DNA from: Kiloniella sp. EL199
GTDB lineage: Bacteria > Pseudomonadota > Alphaproteobacteria > Kiloniellales > Kiloniellaceae
Direction of reading: 5' to 3'
NCBI RefSeq assembly: GCF_900313065.1
Contig: NZ_OMPU01000008.1
Location: 186,240-250,239, forward strand
DNA length: 64,000 nt
Below the pieces are notes generated by a model, which was not told where the DNA came from, searched no databases, and saw only the letters and a program-made list of their open reading frames with translations. A program made the position numbers and the translations under genes. Positions 30,964 through 40,840 of the stretch are shown one piece after another. Each line of letters opens with the position of its first letter. Within the stretch, counting starts at the first letter, position 1.

Positions 30964-31947
30964 ATGAGCATTTCAATTGGTCCTGTTGAAATTGAGGACC
31001 CGGTTCTTTTAGCCCCTATGTCCGGGGTCACAGATATGCCTTATCGACGTTTGGTAAAGCGGTACGGTGCTGGGCTGGTAATTTCAGAAATGATCGCCAG
31101 CAAGGCAATGCTGCAAGAGAGTAGGGAATCTCTCAAGTTAAGTACAAATTGTGCTGAAGAATTCCCTATGGCTGTGCAGCTGGCAGGCTGTGATCCAAGT
31201 ATTATGGCCGAAGCAGCAAAGATGAATGTTGATCGTGGCGCAGCAATTATTGATATTAATTTTGGGTGTCCGGTTAAAAAGATTGTTTCCAAGTATGCCG
31301 GGTCGGCACTTATGAAGGATGAAGTGCTCGCCGAAGATATTATGGATGCGACAGTTAAAGCTGTGGATGTACCGGTTACCGTTAAAATGCGGTTAGGTTG
31401 GGACGACACCAATCGTAACGCGCCCGAGTTGGCGAAACGTGCAGAGAATGTTGGTATTCAAATGATTACTGTTCATGGGCGCACAAGAAACCAGATGTAT
31501 AAAGGTGAGGCAGATTGGGAAGCTGTGAGGGCCGTAAAAGAGGCTGTGAAGGTACCCGTTATCATTAATGGAGATATCTTGACCCCGGAAGATGCAAAAG
31601 AGGCTATGAATGTTTCTGGTGCGGACGGTGTGATGATTGGTCGTGGGTGCTATGGCAAGCCATGGCTTTTACGAGAAGTCAGCCAGTATCTAAGAGATGG
31701 AACTCATGTGAGTGATCCGGAGCTAAAAGAGGTTTTTGAACTTATTTGTGAACATTATGAGGCGATGTTGTCTCATTATGGTGTTCGTAAAGGAGTTGCT
31801 ATCGCACGAAAGCATTTGGCCTGGTACTGTAAAGGATTGCCTGACTCTGCTGCTTTTCGAGCGGAAATTAACAAAGTCAATGAGCCTGATGTGGTGATCA
31901 AAATGTTAGGGGAGTATTTTCAGCCTTACATTGATAAAGCCGCATGA
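30964..31947 (+). CDS. dusB: tRNA-dihydrouridine synthase DusB (NifR3)
   Basis: FMN enzyme reducing uridines in tRNA. 327 residues from the ATG at 30964; a GTG at 30946 adds six residues. The start [24 protein letters not shown] pattern ([11 protein letters not shown]) is typical, followed by [11 protein letters not shown] with the catalytic Cys, [14 protein letters not shown], and VIINGDI and [11 protein letters not shown]. First gene of the nifR3-ntrBC operon. Its stop overlaps the ntrB ATG. Confidence 0.93.
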   Translation: MSISIGPVEIEDPVLLAPMSGVTDMPYRRLVKRYGAGLVISEMIASKAMLQESRESLKLSTNCAEEFPMAVQLAGCDPSIMAEAAKMNVDRGAAIIDINFGCPVKKIVSKYAGSALMKDEVLAEDIMDATVKAVDVPVTVKMRLGWDDTNRNAPELAKRAENVGIQMITVHGRTRNQMYKGEADWEAVRAVKEAVKVPVIINGDILTPEDAKEAMNVSGADGVMIGRGCYGKPWLLREVSQYLRDGTHVSDPELKEVFELICEHYEAMLSHYGVRKGVAIARKHLAWYCKGLPDSAAFRAEINKVNEPDVVIKMLGEYFQPYIDKAA

Positions 31948-33134
31948 CACAAACATTTATGAATAGCGATATATTAGATAAAGCGCCGAGCAGGCCTGAT
32001 ACTCAGGCAGATCAAGAACTTCTCTTGTCTTTTAATATATTGAACTCTTTAACTGATCCAGTTTTTGTTGTTGGGTCAGACAAGACAATCGCGTTTGTTA
32101 ATCAAGCTGCTGAACAGTTCTTGCAATCTAGTAAGATTGTTTTGCTTGGTAGTCATTTAAGTACTTATTTTTCTGATGACTCTCAGATTATTCATTTGAT
32201 TGAACAAACACAAAAAGAAGAAAGTTCCCTTGCAGAGTATGGGGTGCGATTGGAAACACCACGAATTGGTACGCATCTGGTGACGGTTGTTATTTCACCA
32301 ATGCATGATAATTCTGGCTTTAGTGTCGTTACACTCCAGCAACAATCAATTGCTCGCAAAATTGACCACCAACTTGTTCACCGTAACGCTGCACGCTCAA
32401 TTACTGCCATGGGGGCCATGCTTGCGCACGAAGTGAAAAATCCTCTGTCTGGCATCAGGGGGGCCGCTCAGTTGCTGGAATTAAGTGCAGGCGAAGATGA
32501 CCGACAATTAACCAAGCTGATTTGTGATGAAGCTGATCGCATCGTGACTTTGGTTGATCGTATCGAAATGTTCTCTGATACACGCCCCATGGAACGAGAT
32601 GCTGTGAACATTCACGAGATTCTGGCCCACGTAAGGCTTCTTGCTGAAACAGGGTTTGGTCAGAATGTAAAATTTGCTGAGAAATATGATCCTTCGCTTC
32701 CGGAAGTTTATGGTAACAGAGATCTTCTTATACAAGCTTTTCTCAACCTTATTAAGAATGCTGTTGAAGCTCTTGGGAAAGAAGGCGGAGAAGTCACCTT
32801 GTCAACAAGCTATCAGCAAGGGGTGAGAATGCGTTTACAAGGGGGGGAAGACCGAATGGATCTCCCCTTATTGGTGACTATCGAAGATAGTGGGCCAGGT
32901 ATTCCAGATGATTTGCATGAACATCTTTTTGATCCCTTCGTTTCTACAAAAGCCGGAGGGAAGGGGCTTGGGTTGGCGCTGGTTTCAAAAGTTGTTGAAG
33001 AACATGGTGGTGTAATTGAATTAGAAAGCGTGCCACGTGCCACCAAATTTTCCATTAGCTTACCATTAGTGCCAAAAGATTTCCGAAATATAAAACAGGC
33101 ACAACCTGATAATGAATTAAGGGATCCTGCATGA
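31944..33134 (+). CDS. ntrB: Nitrogen regulation sensor kinase NtrB
   Basis: Cytosolic histidine kinase controlling NtrC in response to PII state. 396 residues: PAS domain (about 25-130), HisKA with His162 in [18 protein letters not shown] (quoted core [10 protein letters not shown]), and a HATPase domain with [19 protein letters not shown], and [10 protein letters not shown]. No membrane segment. Overlaps both dusB and ntrC by 4 bases, so the genes are tightly coupled. Confidence 0.95.
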   Translation: MTQTFMNSDILDKAPSRPDTQADQELLLSFNILNSLTDPVFVVGSDKTIAFVNQAAEQFLQSSKIVLLGSHLSTYFSDDSQIIHLIEQTQKEESSLAEYGVRLETPRIGTHLVTVVISPMHDNSGFSVVTLQQQSIARKIDHQLVHRNAARSITAMGAMLAHEVKNPLSGIRGAAQLLELSAGEDDRQLTKLICDEADRIVTLVDRIEMFSDTRPMERDAVNIHEILAHVRLLAETGFGQNVKFAEKYDPSLPEVYGNRDLLIQAFLNLIKNAVEALGKEGGEVTLSTSYQQGVRMRLQGGEDRMDLPLLVTIEDSGPGIPDDLHEHLFDPFVSTKAGGKGLGLALVSKVVEEHGGVIELESVPRATKFSISLPLVPKDFRNIKQAQPDNELRDPA

Positions 33135-34594
33135 GTGATGCGACAATCTTGATTGCTGACGATGATCAGGCGATAAGAACTGTTCTGACACACGCATTGG
33201 GTCGGGAGGGGTATCGGGTGCAAGCAGCCAGTAGCGCGGCATCACTATGGCAGTGGGTTGCCAAGGGCGAAGGCGATCTTGTCATTACTGATGTTGTGAT
33301 GCCGGATGAAAATGGACTGGACCTTATTCCGCGGATCAAAAAGATCAGGCCTGATCTGCGTATCATTGTCATGTCTGCACAGAACACTTTGCTAACGGCA
33401 GTGAAAGCAACAGAGCGTGGAGCATTTGAATATCTCCCAAAGCCTTTTGATCTCAAAGAGTTATCTGTAACTGTTAAACGTGCTCTTTCAGAGCCAATTG
33501 ATGTTGTTGATGAAGAAGGTGATGATCAGGAAGATCAGCTGCCCCTTATCGGTCGTTCTGTGGCTATGCAGGAAATTTACCGTGTCATGGCGCGATTAAT
33601 GGCCACTGATTTGACGGTTATGGTCACAGGTGAATCAGGAACAGGCAAAGAGCTTATATCTCGCGCGCTTCATGATTATGGGAAAAGGAAAAGTGGTCCT
33701 TTTGTTGCTGTTAATATGGCGGCCATTCCCAAGGAACTTATTGAGAGTGAGCTTTTTGGGCATGAAAAGGGGGCTTTTACGGGGGCAACGGCACGGTATT
33801 CTGGACGCTTTGAACAAGCCGCTGGCGGGACTTTGTTTCTTGATGAAATTGGCGACATGCCACTGGAAGCGCAAACAAGGCTTTTGCGGGTTTTACAGGA
33901 AAATGAATTCACGACAGTTGGTGGACGTGTACCGATAAAAGCTGATGTCCGCATTATCACAGCTACGCATAGAGATCTTGCGCAAATGGTCGAGCAGGGG
34001 AACTTCAGGGAAGATTTATATTACCGACTAAGTGTGGTGCCGCTGAGATTACCACCACTCAGAGAACGGGCTGAAGATATCCCGGAACTCGTGTCGCACT
34101 TTCTGAGATTATGTGAGCAAGAAGGTTTACCGGGTAAGGTCATTGACCAAGGGGCAATGGCGTCTTTAAGAGGCAATTATTGGCCGGGTAATATCCGTGA
34201 ATTGGAGAATGTGGTCAGGCGGTTGACGGTTCTTTACAGCCAGGATGTGATTTCACAGGATATTGTCGAGCACGAACTTAGTTTGATTTCAAAAGGGGCG
34301 AGTGTCGAGGAAGGTAACGTTAATTTACCCGTTGCACCTGCGTTAAATGAATCTCTCGGTGAAGCAGTTGAACGACATTTGAGTGAGTACTTTGCTGCCC
34401 ATTTCCCCGATCTGCCAGCGACAGGACTTTACGATAGAATTTTAAAAGAAATTGAAAAACCCTTAATAGAATTATCACTTGCTTCTACAAATGGGAATCA
34501 AATTCAAGCATCTAAGTTACTTGGAATGAATAGAAATACCTTAAGAAAGAAGATTAAAGAGTTGGAAGTATCTGTGATCAAGGGCAGTAGATAA
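33131..34594 (+). CDS. ntrC: Nitrogen regulation response regulator NtrC
   Basis: Sigma-54 activator of nitrogen-assimilation genes. 487 residues: receiver with phosphoacceptor Asp54, an acidic linker (about 123-138), an AAA+ domain with Walker A GESGTGKE (167-174) and the sigma-54 contact loop GAFTGA (214-219), and a Fis-type helix-turn-helix at the C-terminus ([16 protein letters not shown]). All parts for sigma-54 activation are present. Starts inside the ntrB stop and abuts ntrY. Confidence 0.96.
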   Translation: MSDATILIADDDQAIRTVLTHALGREGYRVQAASSAASLWQWVAKGEGDLVITDVVMPDENGLDLIPRIKKIRPDLRIIVMSAQNTLLTAVKATERGAFEYLPKPFDLKELSVTVKRALSEPIDVVDEEGDDQEDQLPLIGRSVAMQEIYRVMARLMATDLTVMVTGESGTGKELISRALHDYGKRKSGPFVAVNMAAIPKELIESELFGHEKGAFTGATARYSGRFEQAAGGTLFLDEIGDMPLEAQTRLLRVLQENEFTTVGGRVPIKADVRIITATHRDLAQMVEQGNFREDLYYRLSVVPLRLPPLRERAEDIPELVSHFLRLCEQEGLPGKVIDQGAMASLRGNYWPGNIRELENVVRRLTVLYSQDVISQDIVEHELSLISKGASVEEGNVNLPVAPALNESLGEAVERHLSEYFAAHFPDLPATGLYDRILKEIEKPLIELSLASTNGNQIQASKLLGMNRNTLRKKIKELEVSVIKGSR

Positions 34595-36862
34595 ATGGTT
34601 GAAGAGATCCAAAATAATCTGGCCTCTGAGCCTCTTGACAATGACAGAGTATCCGAAAGTAGCGGTTTCTGGATAAAGGCATCTCTTTGGGCAAAGCGGG
34701 TAGGGCTGGAGAGAAAGCTTGCTATAATCCTCTTCATTGCAACGAGTATTAGCGGCATTACAACTTTTTCTGCCCTTTCCGGTGATTTGTCGCAAGCGAA
34801 TGATCCGCAGTTGATTCTTTTGCTTCTAACTACCGATTTTATCCTGTTGATGGCGTTGTTAGCGATTGTTGTCAGGCGGCTTGTTCTTTTATGGCTGGAA
34901 AGAAAGCGTGGACTTGCCGGTGCAAAGCTTCATTCAAGATTGGTTGGCCTTTTTAGTCTTGTGGCTGTTACGCCAACTATCATTGTTGCTGTGGTTTCTG
35001 TTGGTTTTTTTGAGTTTGGTTTACAGGGCTGGTTCAACGAAAAAGTGAGTACTGCTGTGAAAGAATCACACGCAGTTGCTGAAGCTTATCTAAACGAACA
35101 TCAGCAAGGGATTGTCGCCGATGCTTTATCAGTTTCGTCTGATTTGGGGCAATCGTTAAATCTACTGATACAGAATGAAGAGCAGCTTGATGCTTTTTTA
35201 ACTGAACGCGCTAACCGTTTGAATTTAACCGAGGCTGTGGTTTTTGATCAATCAGGACAGGTTCAAGGAAAGGCTGCTTTTAGTTTTCTTCTTAATTTTG
35301 CTCCAGAAATACCTGATTTTGCTATTAAAAATGCGATTAATGGTGAGGTTATTATTCTTTCAACAGAGGATAATGGCCGGGTTCGGGCACTTGTTTATCT
35401 CGGTGGTTTTGACGGATCGTTTCTGATTGTTGGACGCCCGATTGACCCCAACATTTTAAAACATATTGAACGCGCGAAAAGTGCGGTTGCCCTTTATACT
35501 GATCTTGAGGGGCAGCGCTCTGGATTTGTGCTTACTTTCGCAATGATTTTTGCAATTGTTGCGCTGATGATTCTTTTGGCATCTGTGTGGGTTGGGCTTG
35601 CGTTTTCTAATAACCTTACAGGACCGATCGGGAACTTGATTGCCGCAGCCGAAAAAGTGCGTGAAGGCGATCTGGAAACTCGGGTCATTTCGAATAAATC
35701 CGAAGATGAAATCGGTCGGTTGTCTCGTACTTTTAACTTAATGACGGGTGAATTGCAGCGTCAACAACAAGAGTTGATGAGTACCAATGCACAGCTCGAT
35801 GAACGCACAAGGTTTATTGAGGCTGTTTTGGGTGGCGTGACTGCTGGCGTAATTGGTTTGAATGCAAAAGGGGAAATAACGCTTCCCAATAGATCCGCAT
35901 CGGCATTCTTTGTAGAGCAGTTTGCTGATCTTCGTGGTAGGCATATATCTGTTGTTATGCCAGAAGTTGCTGAATTTGTTGAGGAAGCGAAATCCAGACC
36001 TTTGCGCCCCGTTGAAAAACACATTCCCTACACGCAAGAAAATGGTGTGCAGCGAACATTGCTGTTACGGACTGTTGCAGAACTTGGGGATGATTTTGAA
36101 ATTATTGGATTTGTTATCACTTTTGATGATATTACCGAGTTGGTTTCTGCTCAACGTAAAGCAGCGTGGTCAGACGTCGCCAGACGCATTGCTCACGAGA
36201 TTAAAAACCCTCTTACGCCAATTCAATTATCAGCAGAACGTTTAAAGCGGAAGTATCTGAAGGAAATTGGAAGTGATACTAAAACATTTGAACTTTGCAT
36301 TGATACCATTATCCGACATGTGACCGATATTGGTACAATGGTAAACGAGTTTTCTTCGTTTGCTCGGATGCCTGTTCCAAAGATGAAAGAAACAGACCTG
36401 AATAAGCTTATCAAGGAGGCTGTTTTTCTTCAAGACACTGCTCAGCAAGGGATTAAATTTGAAACAATAGTTCCTGACGAGAATGTTTTAATGTCTTGTG
36501 ATACCGAGCAAATTAACAGAGTACTGACAAACTTATTGTTGAATGCAGGGGAATCTATTGAAGGGAAACTGGAAGAGGGGCGTGATGATAAAGCGGCACA
36601 TATCAAGGTCGTTCTCGAAAGATCAGATGCTGAAGTTTCTATCTCTATTCAAGATACAGGCAAGGGGTTGCCTGCTGGTGATCGTGAAAAGTTAACGGAG
36701 CCATATGTGACAAATAGAGAGAAGGGGACAGGGTTAGGTCTCGCGATTGTGAAGAAAATAATGGAAGATCATGGTGGCTCTCTTGTCCTCGAAGATAATT
36801 TGGATCAAACTGGAAAAATAATTGGTGCACAAGCGCACTTGGTATTCCCGATTGCAAGTTAA
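34595..36862 (+). CDS. ntrY: Nitrogen/redox sensor kinase NtrY
   Basis: Membrane histidine kinase. 755 residues: hydrophobic segments around 40-60, 68-90 and 104-130, an extracytoplasmic sensing region (about 135-300), a further membrane pass (about 305-335), HAMP (LTGPIGNLIAAAEKVREGD), PAS, HisKA with His534 in AHEIKNPLTPIQ, and HATPase (NLLLNAGESIEG, DTGKGLPAGD, GTGLGLAIV). Begins at the base after the ntrC stop. Partner of NtrX 36 bases downstream. Confidence 0.95.
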   Translation: MVEEIQNNLASEPLDNDRVSESSGFWIKASLWAKRVGLERKLAIILFIATSISGITTFSALSGDLSQANDPQLILLLLTTDFILLMALLAIVVRRLVLLWLERKRGLAGAKLHSRLVGLFSLVAVTPTIIVAVVSVGFFEFGLQGWFNEKVSTAVKESHAVAEAYLNEHQQGIVADALSVSSDLGQSLNLLIQNEEQLDAFLTERANRLNLTEAVVFDQSGQVQGKAAFSFLLNFAPEIPDFAIKNAINGEVIILSTEDNGRVRALVYLGGFDGSFLIVGRPIDPNILKHIERAKSAVALYTDLEGQRSGFVLTFAMIFAIVALMILLASVWVGLAFSNNLTGPIGNLIAAAEKVREGDLETRVISNKSEDEIGRLSRTFNLMTGELQRQQQELMSTNAQLDERTRFIEAVLGGVTAGVIGLNAKGEITLPNRSASAFFVEQFADLRGRHISVVMPEVAEFVEEAKSRPLRPVEKHIPYTQENGVQRTLLLRTVAELGDDFEIIGFVITFDDITELVSAQRKAAWSDVARRIAHEIKNPLTPIQLSAERLKRKYLKEIGSDTKTFELCIDTIIRHVTDIGTMVNEFSSFARMPVPKMKETDLNKLIKEAVFLQDTAQQGIKFETIVPDENVLMSCDTEQINRVLTNLLLNAGESIEGKLEEGRDDKAAHIKVVLERSDAEVSISIQDTGKGLPAGDREKLTEPYVTNREKGTGLGLAIVKKIMEDHGGSLVLEDNLDQTGKIIGAQAHLVFPIAS

Positions 36863-36898
36863 ATAGAATATTATAACGTATTTAAGCAGATTGATTAG

Positions 36899-38290
36899 AT
36901 GACCCGCGAAATTCTCATTGTTGATGACGAAGCCGATATCAGAATGGCCCTGAGCGGTATTTTGGAAGATGAAGGCTATGTTGTTAGAGAGGCTGCTAAC
37001 AGTCAGGAAGCTCTGACTACAATTCATGCCCGCCGTCCAAGCCTGGTTGTTCTGGACATTTGGCTGAATAACTCTGAACTCGATGGTATTGGTATTCTCG
37101 AAGCAATCAAGCATGATTATATCGATTTGCCCGTTGTGATGATGTCCGGGCACGGAACGATTGAGACTGCAGTGAGCGCGATCAAGATCGGGGCTTTTGA
37201 TTTTGTTGAAAAACCATTCAAGTCTGATCGATTACTTCTGATAATTAATCGTGCCATAGAGCTTTCTGAATTAAGACGAGAGAACGAGCGTCTCAAGGTA
37301 AGTGCAGCAGTACAATCATCACTAATTGGCTCGTCTAGCCCTGTGATTCAATTACAGCAAGCTTTGGATAAGGTGGCTCCGACAGGCAGCCGTGTTTTGA
37401 TAACGGGCCCTGCGGGGGCAGGAAAAGAAGTCGTTGCACGCCAACTTCATCAACAATCCACCCGTCATAATGGCGCGTTCGTTGCTTTGAATTGCGCAAC
37501 AATGCATCCTGATCGTCTGGAAAGCGAATTATTTGGTACGGAAACCAAAGGCGAGGACGGTGAAGCGTCCATCAGAGTTGGGACTTTTGAGCAAGCTCAT
37601 GGAGGCACTCTATTGTTGGATGAGGTGGCAGACATGCCACTTGAAACGCAGGGGAAGATCGTTCGTGTCTTGCAAGAGCAATCTTTTACCCGAGTAGGCG
37701 GGGATGTTGAGGTTGAAGTTGATGTCAGGGTTATTGCTTCGACCAACAAGGATCTACAGGAATTGATTGCTGCGGGTGAGTTCAGGGAAGATCTCTATTA
37801 TCGCTTGAATGTTGTACCGTTGGTTGTTCCTGCATTGGTGGATCGGCGGGATGATATTCCTGATTTGATCGAATACTTCATGGATTTATCTGCGAAAACC
37901 AATGGAATTCCTGCTCGTCCCTTGGCCCAAGATGCCATGGCTTCTCTGCAAGCTTATGAATGGCCCGGGAATGTCAGACAGCTCAGAAATGTGATTGATT
38001 GGTTGTTGATTATGGCACCAGGCGAAGGGGATGAGATGATCTCTGCCGAAATGATGCCTCCTGATATTGGATCGATTTCTCCATCTGTTTCATCTGGTGG
38101 CTCTGGGCAGGAAGATTTGATGGCTTTGTCTTTAAGAGAGGCGCGAGAGTTGTTCGAGAAAAGATATCTTGAAGCTCAGATTATGCGGTTTGGTGGAAAT
38201 ATCTCGAAAACATCGACATTTATTGGTATGGAGCGATCTGCTCTACATCGCAAGTTAAGAACGCTTGGTATTTCAACTGATCGAAGCTAA
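36899..38290 (+). CDS. ntrX: NtrX response regulator (NtrC family, lacks the GAFTGA loop)
   Basis: 463 residues: receiver with Asp53 (VVLDIWL), AAA+ domain with Walker A GPAGAGKE (170-177) and Walker B GGTLLLDEVADMP, and a Fis-type C-terminus (ISKTSTFIGMERSALHRKL). After ELFG (210-213), where NtrC has HEKGAFTGA, this protein has TETKGEDGEASIRVG, so the sigma-54 contact loop is absent. It is expected to act without remodelling sigma-54. Pairs with NtrY; controls nitrogen, envelope and redox functions in relatives. Confidence 0.94.
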   Translation: MTREILIVDDEADIRMALSGILEDEGYVVREAANSQEALTTIHARRPSLVVLDIWLNNSELDGIGILEAIKHDYIDLPVVMMSGHGTIETAVSAIKIGAFDFVEKPFKSDRLLLIINRAIELSELRRENERLKVSAAVQSSLIGSSSPVIQLQQALDKVAPTGSRVLITGPAGAGKEVVARQLHQQSTRHNGAFVALNCATMHPDRLESELFGTETKGEDGEASIRVGTFEQAHGGTLLLDEVADMPLETQGKIVRVLQEQSFTRVGGDVEVEVDVRVIASTNKDLQELIAAGEFREDLYYRLNVVPLVVPALVDRRDDIPDLIEYFMDLSAKTNGIPARPLAQDAMASLQAYEWPGNVRQLRNVIDWLLIMAPGEGDEMISAEMMPPDIGSISPSVSSGGSGQEDLMALSLREARELFEKRYLEAQIMRFGGNISKTSTFIGMERSALHRKLRTLGISTDRS

Positions 38291-38317
38291 AGAGATTTAC
38301 GGATTTAGGATCCTGTT

Positions 38318-39694
38318 ATGAAAGTAGTTATTTGTGGTGCTGGCCAAGTGGGGTTTAACATTGCCCGCTATCTTGCAAGCGAGAATGCCGATATCACTGT
38401 GATTGATCGCGATCCGGCTCTGGTTAATAAAATCACTGATTCATTGGATGTGAAGGGAGTGGTTGGTTTTGCTTCGCACCCAAATATTCTGGAAAAGGCT
38501 GGCGCATCCGAAGCTGACATGATTATCGCGGTAACGCACGCCGATGAAGTCAACATGGTTGCGTGTCAAATCTGTCATTCAATGTTTGACGTACCGACTA
38601 AGATTGCACGTATTCGGGAACAGAATTATCTGGACCCCATGTGGTCAGATCTCTTTACGCGTGATCACATGCCTATTGACGTTATCATTTCGCCGGAAAT
38701 TGAGGTTGCAGCAGCAATTGAAAAGCGCCTTCAAATACCCGGTGCCTTTGATGTATATCCCTTGGCAGATGGAAAAGTCAGTTTGATCGGTGTGCATTGT
38801 ACTGAGGACACACCAATTATTCATACGCCTCTTCGACAGCTAACGGAGCTATTCCCAACACTGAACGTTGTCGTCGTCGGTATTTTCCGTCAAGGCAAAG
38901 GGTTTGTTCCAACACCTGATGACGAACTTCGTCCTGGTGATGACGTATATCTTGTCTTGGATCATGGACACCTAAACAGGACAATGGATGCTTTTGGTCA
39001 TTCAGAGTCAGAGGCGCGCAGAGTTGTTATTATCGGTGGTGGTAATATTGGTCTGTACCTTGCGAGAACCGTTGAAGAAAACCACCCTCAAGTAAAACTC
39101 AAGCTTATCGAACTCGACAAGAAACGTGCTGAATTTGTTGCTAAATCACTGAAGCGAACTGTTGTTATTCATGGTGATTCACTCGATGCCGAGATTTTGA
39201 ACGAGGCCAATATATCAACAACGGAAACAATTGTTGCCGTCACCAATGATGATGAGGTTAATATCCTCACATCATTGCTGGCAAAGCGACATGGTTGTAA
39301 ACGCGCAGTGACATTGATTAACACAACATCCTATGCGCCGCTTATAAGTACTTTGGGTATTGATACAGTTGTTAATCCCCGTAGTATTACTGTGTCTAAT
39401 ATCCTGCAACATGTACGAAGAGGACGCATTCGGTCCGTGCATACAATCGCGGATGGCCTTGGAGAGGTTATTGAAGCTGAAGCACTTGAAACATCAAGCC
39501 TTGTTGGTGTCCCAATCCGTGAAGCAAAGCTCCCGCCCGGTGTTATTGTCGGTGCAATTGTCAGAGAAGGAGAAGTAATTATTCCAAGAGGTGGAACAAT
39601 TGTGCGCTCTCATGATCTGGTTGTGATTTTCTCTGCTGCCGAAGCTGTTAAGAAGATAGAAAAGCTATTTGCTGTGAAGCTTGAGTTTTTCTAA
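38318..39694 (+). CDS. trkA: Trk potassium uptake system NAD-binding protein TrkA
   Basis: Cytosolic regulatory subunit of the TrkH/TrkG potassium channel. 458 residues built as two tandem RCK units, each with a Rossmann half (GAGQVGFNIARYL near 7; GGGNIGLYLARTV near 241) and an RCK_C half. Preceded by AGGATCC-type spacing rather than a strong ribosome site. The ntrX-trkA adjacency is widespread in alphaproteobacteria; no trkH is in view. Confidence 0.95.
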   Translation: MKVVICGAGQVGFNIARYLASENADITVIDRDPALVNKITDSLDVKGVVGFASHPNILEKAGASEADMIIAVTHADEVNMVACQICHSMFDVPTKIARIREQNYLDPMWSDLFTRDHMPIDVIISPEIEVAAAIEKRLQIPGAFDVYPLADGKVSLIGVHCTEDTPIIHTPLRQLTELFPTLNVVVVGIFRQGKGFVPTPDDELRPGDDVYLVLDHGHLNRTMDAFGHSESEARRVVIIGGGNIGLYLARTVEENHPQVKLKLIELDKKRAEFVAKSLKRTVVIHGDSLDAEILNEANISTTETIVAVTNDDEVNILTSLLAKRHGCKRAVTLINTTSYAPLISTLGIDTVVNPRSITVSNILQHVRRGRIRSVHTIADGLGEVIEAEALETSSLVGVPIREAKLPPGVIVGAIVREGEVIIPRGGTIVRSHDLVVIFSAAEAVKKIEKLFAVKLEFF

Positions 39695-39746
39695 GAATAT
39701 ACTTTAGAAAAGTTATCATTGTAAATTATTAGAGATATTTTGTTTT

Positions 39747-40394
39747 ATGGCATTTCCATTCCCCAAAGCGGTTGTTTTTGATTGGGATAATACCTTGATC
39801 GATAGCTGGATTTCGATCCATCATGCACTTTCTGTTACTTTCAGGGAAATGGATATGGTTCCCTGGACTCTTGAAGAAGCCAAGGATAGAGTTCGTTCTT
39901 CGGCACGTGAGAGCTTTCCCCATATTTTTGGTGATAAAGTCGAAGCCGCGACCAAAATTTTCTACGATACTTACGAAGCAAGCCACTTGGATGTCTTGAC
40001 GCCTTTGCCTCAGGCAAAAGAGCTTCTGGAGTTTCTTGTTTCAAATGGGGTTTATCTTGCGATCGTGAGCAATAAAAAAGGATACATCCTTCGCAAAGAA
40101 GTTGCTCATTTGGGATGGGATATCTTTTTTCAAAATATAATCGGCGCAAATGATGCTTTAAAAGACAAGCCGGACCCAGGCGTTATGGATTTAGCCCTGA
40201 AAGGGAGTGGTGTTTCTCTGGGTAAGGACGTCTGGTTTGCCGGGGATACGGATATAGATCTTCAATGTGCTTATAATAGCGCCTGTTATCCGGTTTTAAT
40301 CCGTCCGGAACCTCCTGAGGATGACGAATTTATAAATTGCAAACCAGAACGTCATTTTGCGTCCTGCGGCGAAATAAAAGCGTTTTTATCATAG
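39747..40394 (+). CDS. HAD-superfamily hydrolase (phosphoglycolate phosphatase-like)
   Basis: 215 residues. Motif I VVFDWDNTLIDSW carries the nucleophile and acid Asp pair, motif II region LAIVSNKKG, motif III Lys in DKPDPGVMDLAL, and motif IV FAGDTDIDLQCA. A helical cap lies between motif I and II, as in subfamily IA phosphatases. Substrate unknown. Located between trkA and hfq, where a HAD gene is often found in the class. Confidence 0.88.
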   Translation: MAFPFPKAVVFDWDNTLIDSWISIHHALSVTFREMDMVPWTLEEAKDRVRSSARESFPHIFGDKVEAATKIFYDTYEASHLDVLTPLPQAKELLEFLVSNGVYLAIVSNKKGYILRKEVAHLGWDIFFQNIIGANDALKDKPDPGVMDLALKGSGVSLGKDVWFAGDTDIDLQCAYNSACYPVLIRPEPPEDDEFINCKPERHFASCGEIKAFLS

Positions 40395-40553
40395 AAAATC
40401 AGAAGATTTTTAAGTTCAATGTTGATGAGGGGTTGTATTTCCTCAGCATAATGATAAAGAATTCCTCTTGTCCGATTTTCGGACATACCCCCAAAAGCTA
40501 ACGATACCAACCAATAAAAACACGCAATAAAAACAAAAAGGGGATTAAACGCG

Positions 40554-40814
40554 ATGGCCGCGGAAAAATCACAGAACGTACAGGATGTATTCCTGAATAC
40601 GATTCGCAAAAACAAAGTCCCGGTAACGGTCTTTTTGGTAAATGGCGTCAAGCTGCAAGGCATTATCTCTTGGTTTGATAATTTCTCTGTATTGCTTCGC
40701 CGTGATGCACATGCACAACTCGTATATAAACACGCGATTTCAACAATTATGCCTGCGACACCAATTCAACTTTTTGATCCAGGCAAAGACGACGAAGGCG
40801 GAGCAGCATCTTAA
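40554..40814 (+). CDS. hfq: RNA chaperone Hfq
   Basis: Hexameric Sm-like protein pairing small RNAs with mRNAs. 86 residues: Sm1 ([23 protein letters not shown], quoted core [10 protein letters not shown]), FDNFSVLL, and Sm2 [10 protein letters not shown], followed by a short acidic tail. The upstream 159 bp carry a small perfect hairpin (40469-40485). Followed closely by hflX. Confidence 0.97.
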   Translation: MAAEKSQNVQDVFLNTIRKNKVPVTVFLVNGVKLQGIISWFDNFSVLLRRDAHAQLVYKHAISTIMPATPIQLFDPGKDDEGGAAS

Positions 40815-40840
40815 GCCTTTAATGGGTTTTGCTGATTTAT

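Noticed and set aside
36734-37153. 139-codon minus-strand frame across the ntrY-ntrX junction
   Set aside because: It is antisense to two well-supported genes and has no recognisable domain; likewise the long frames antisense to groEL, pyrG and pdhC.
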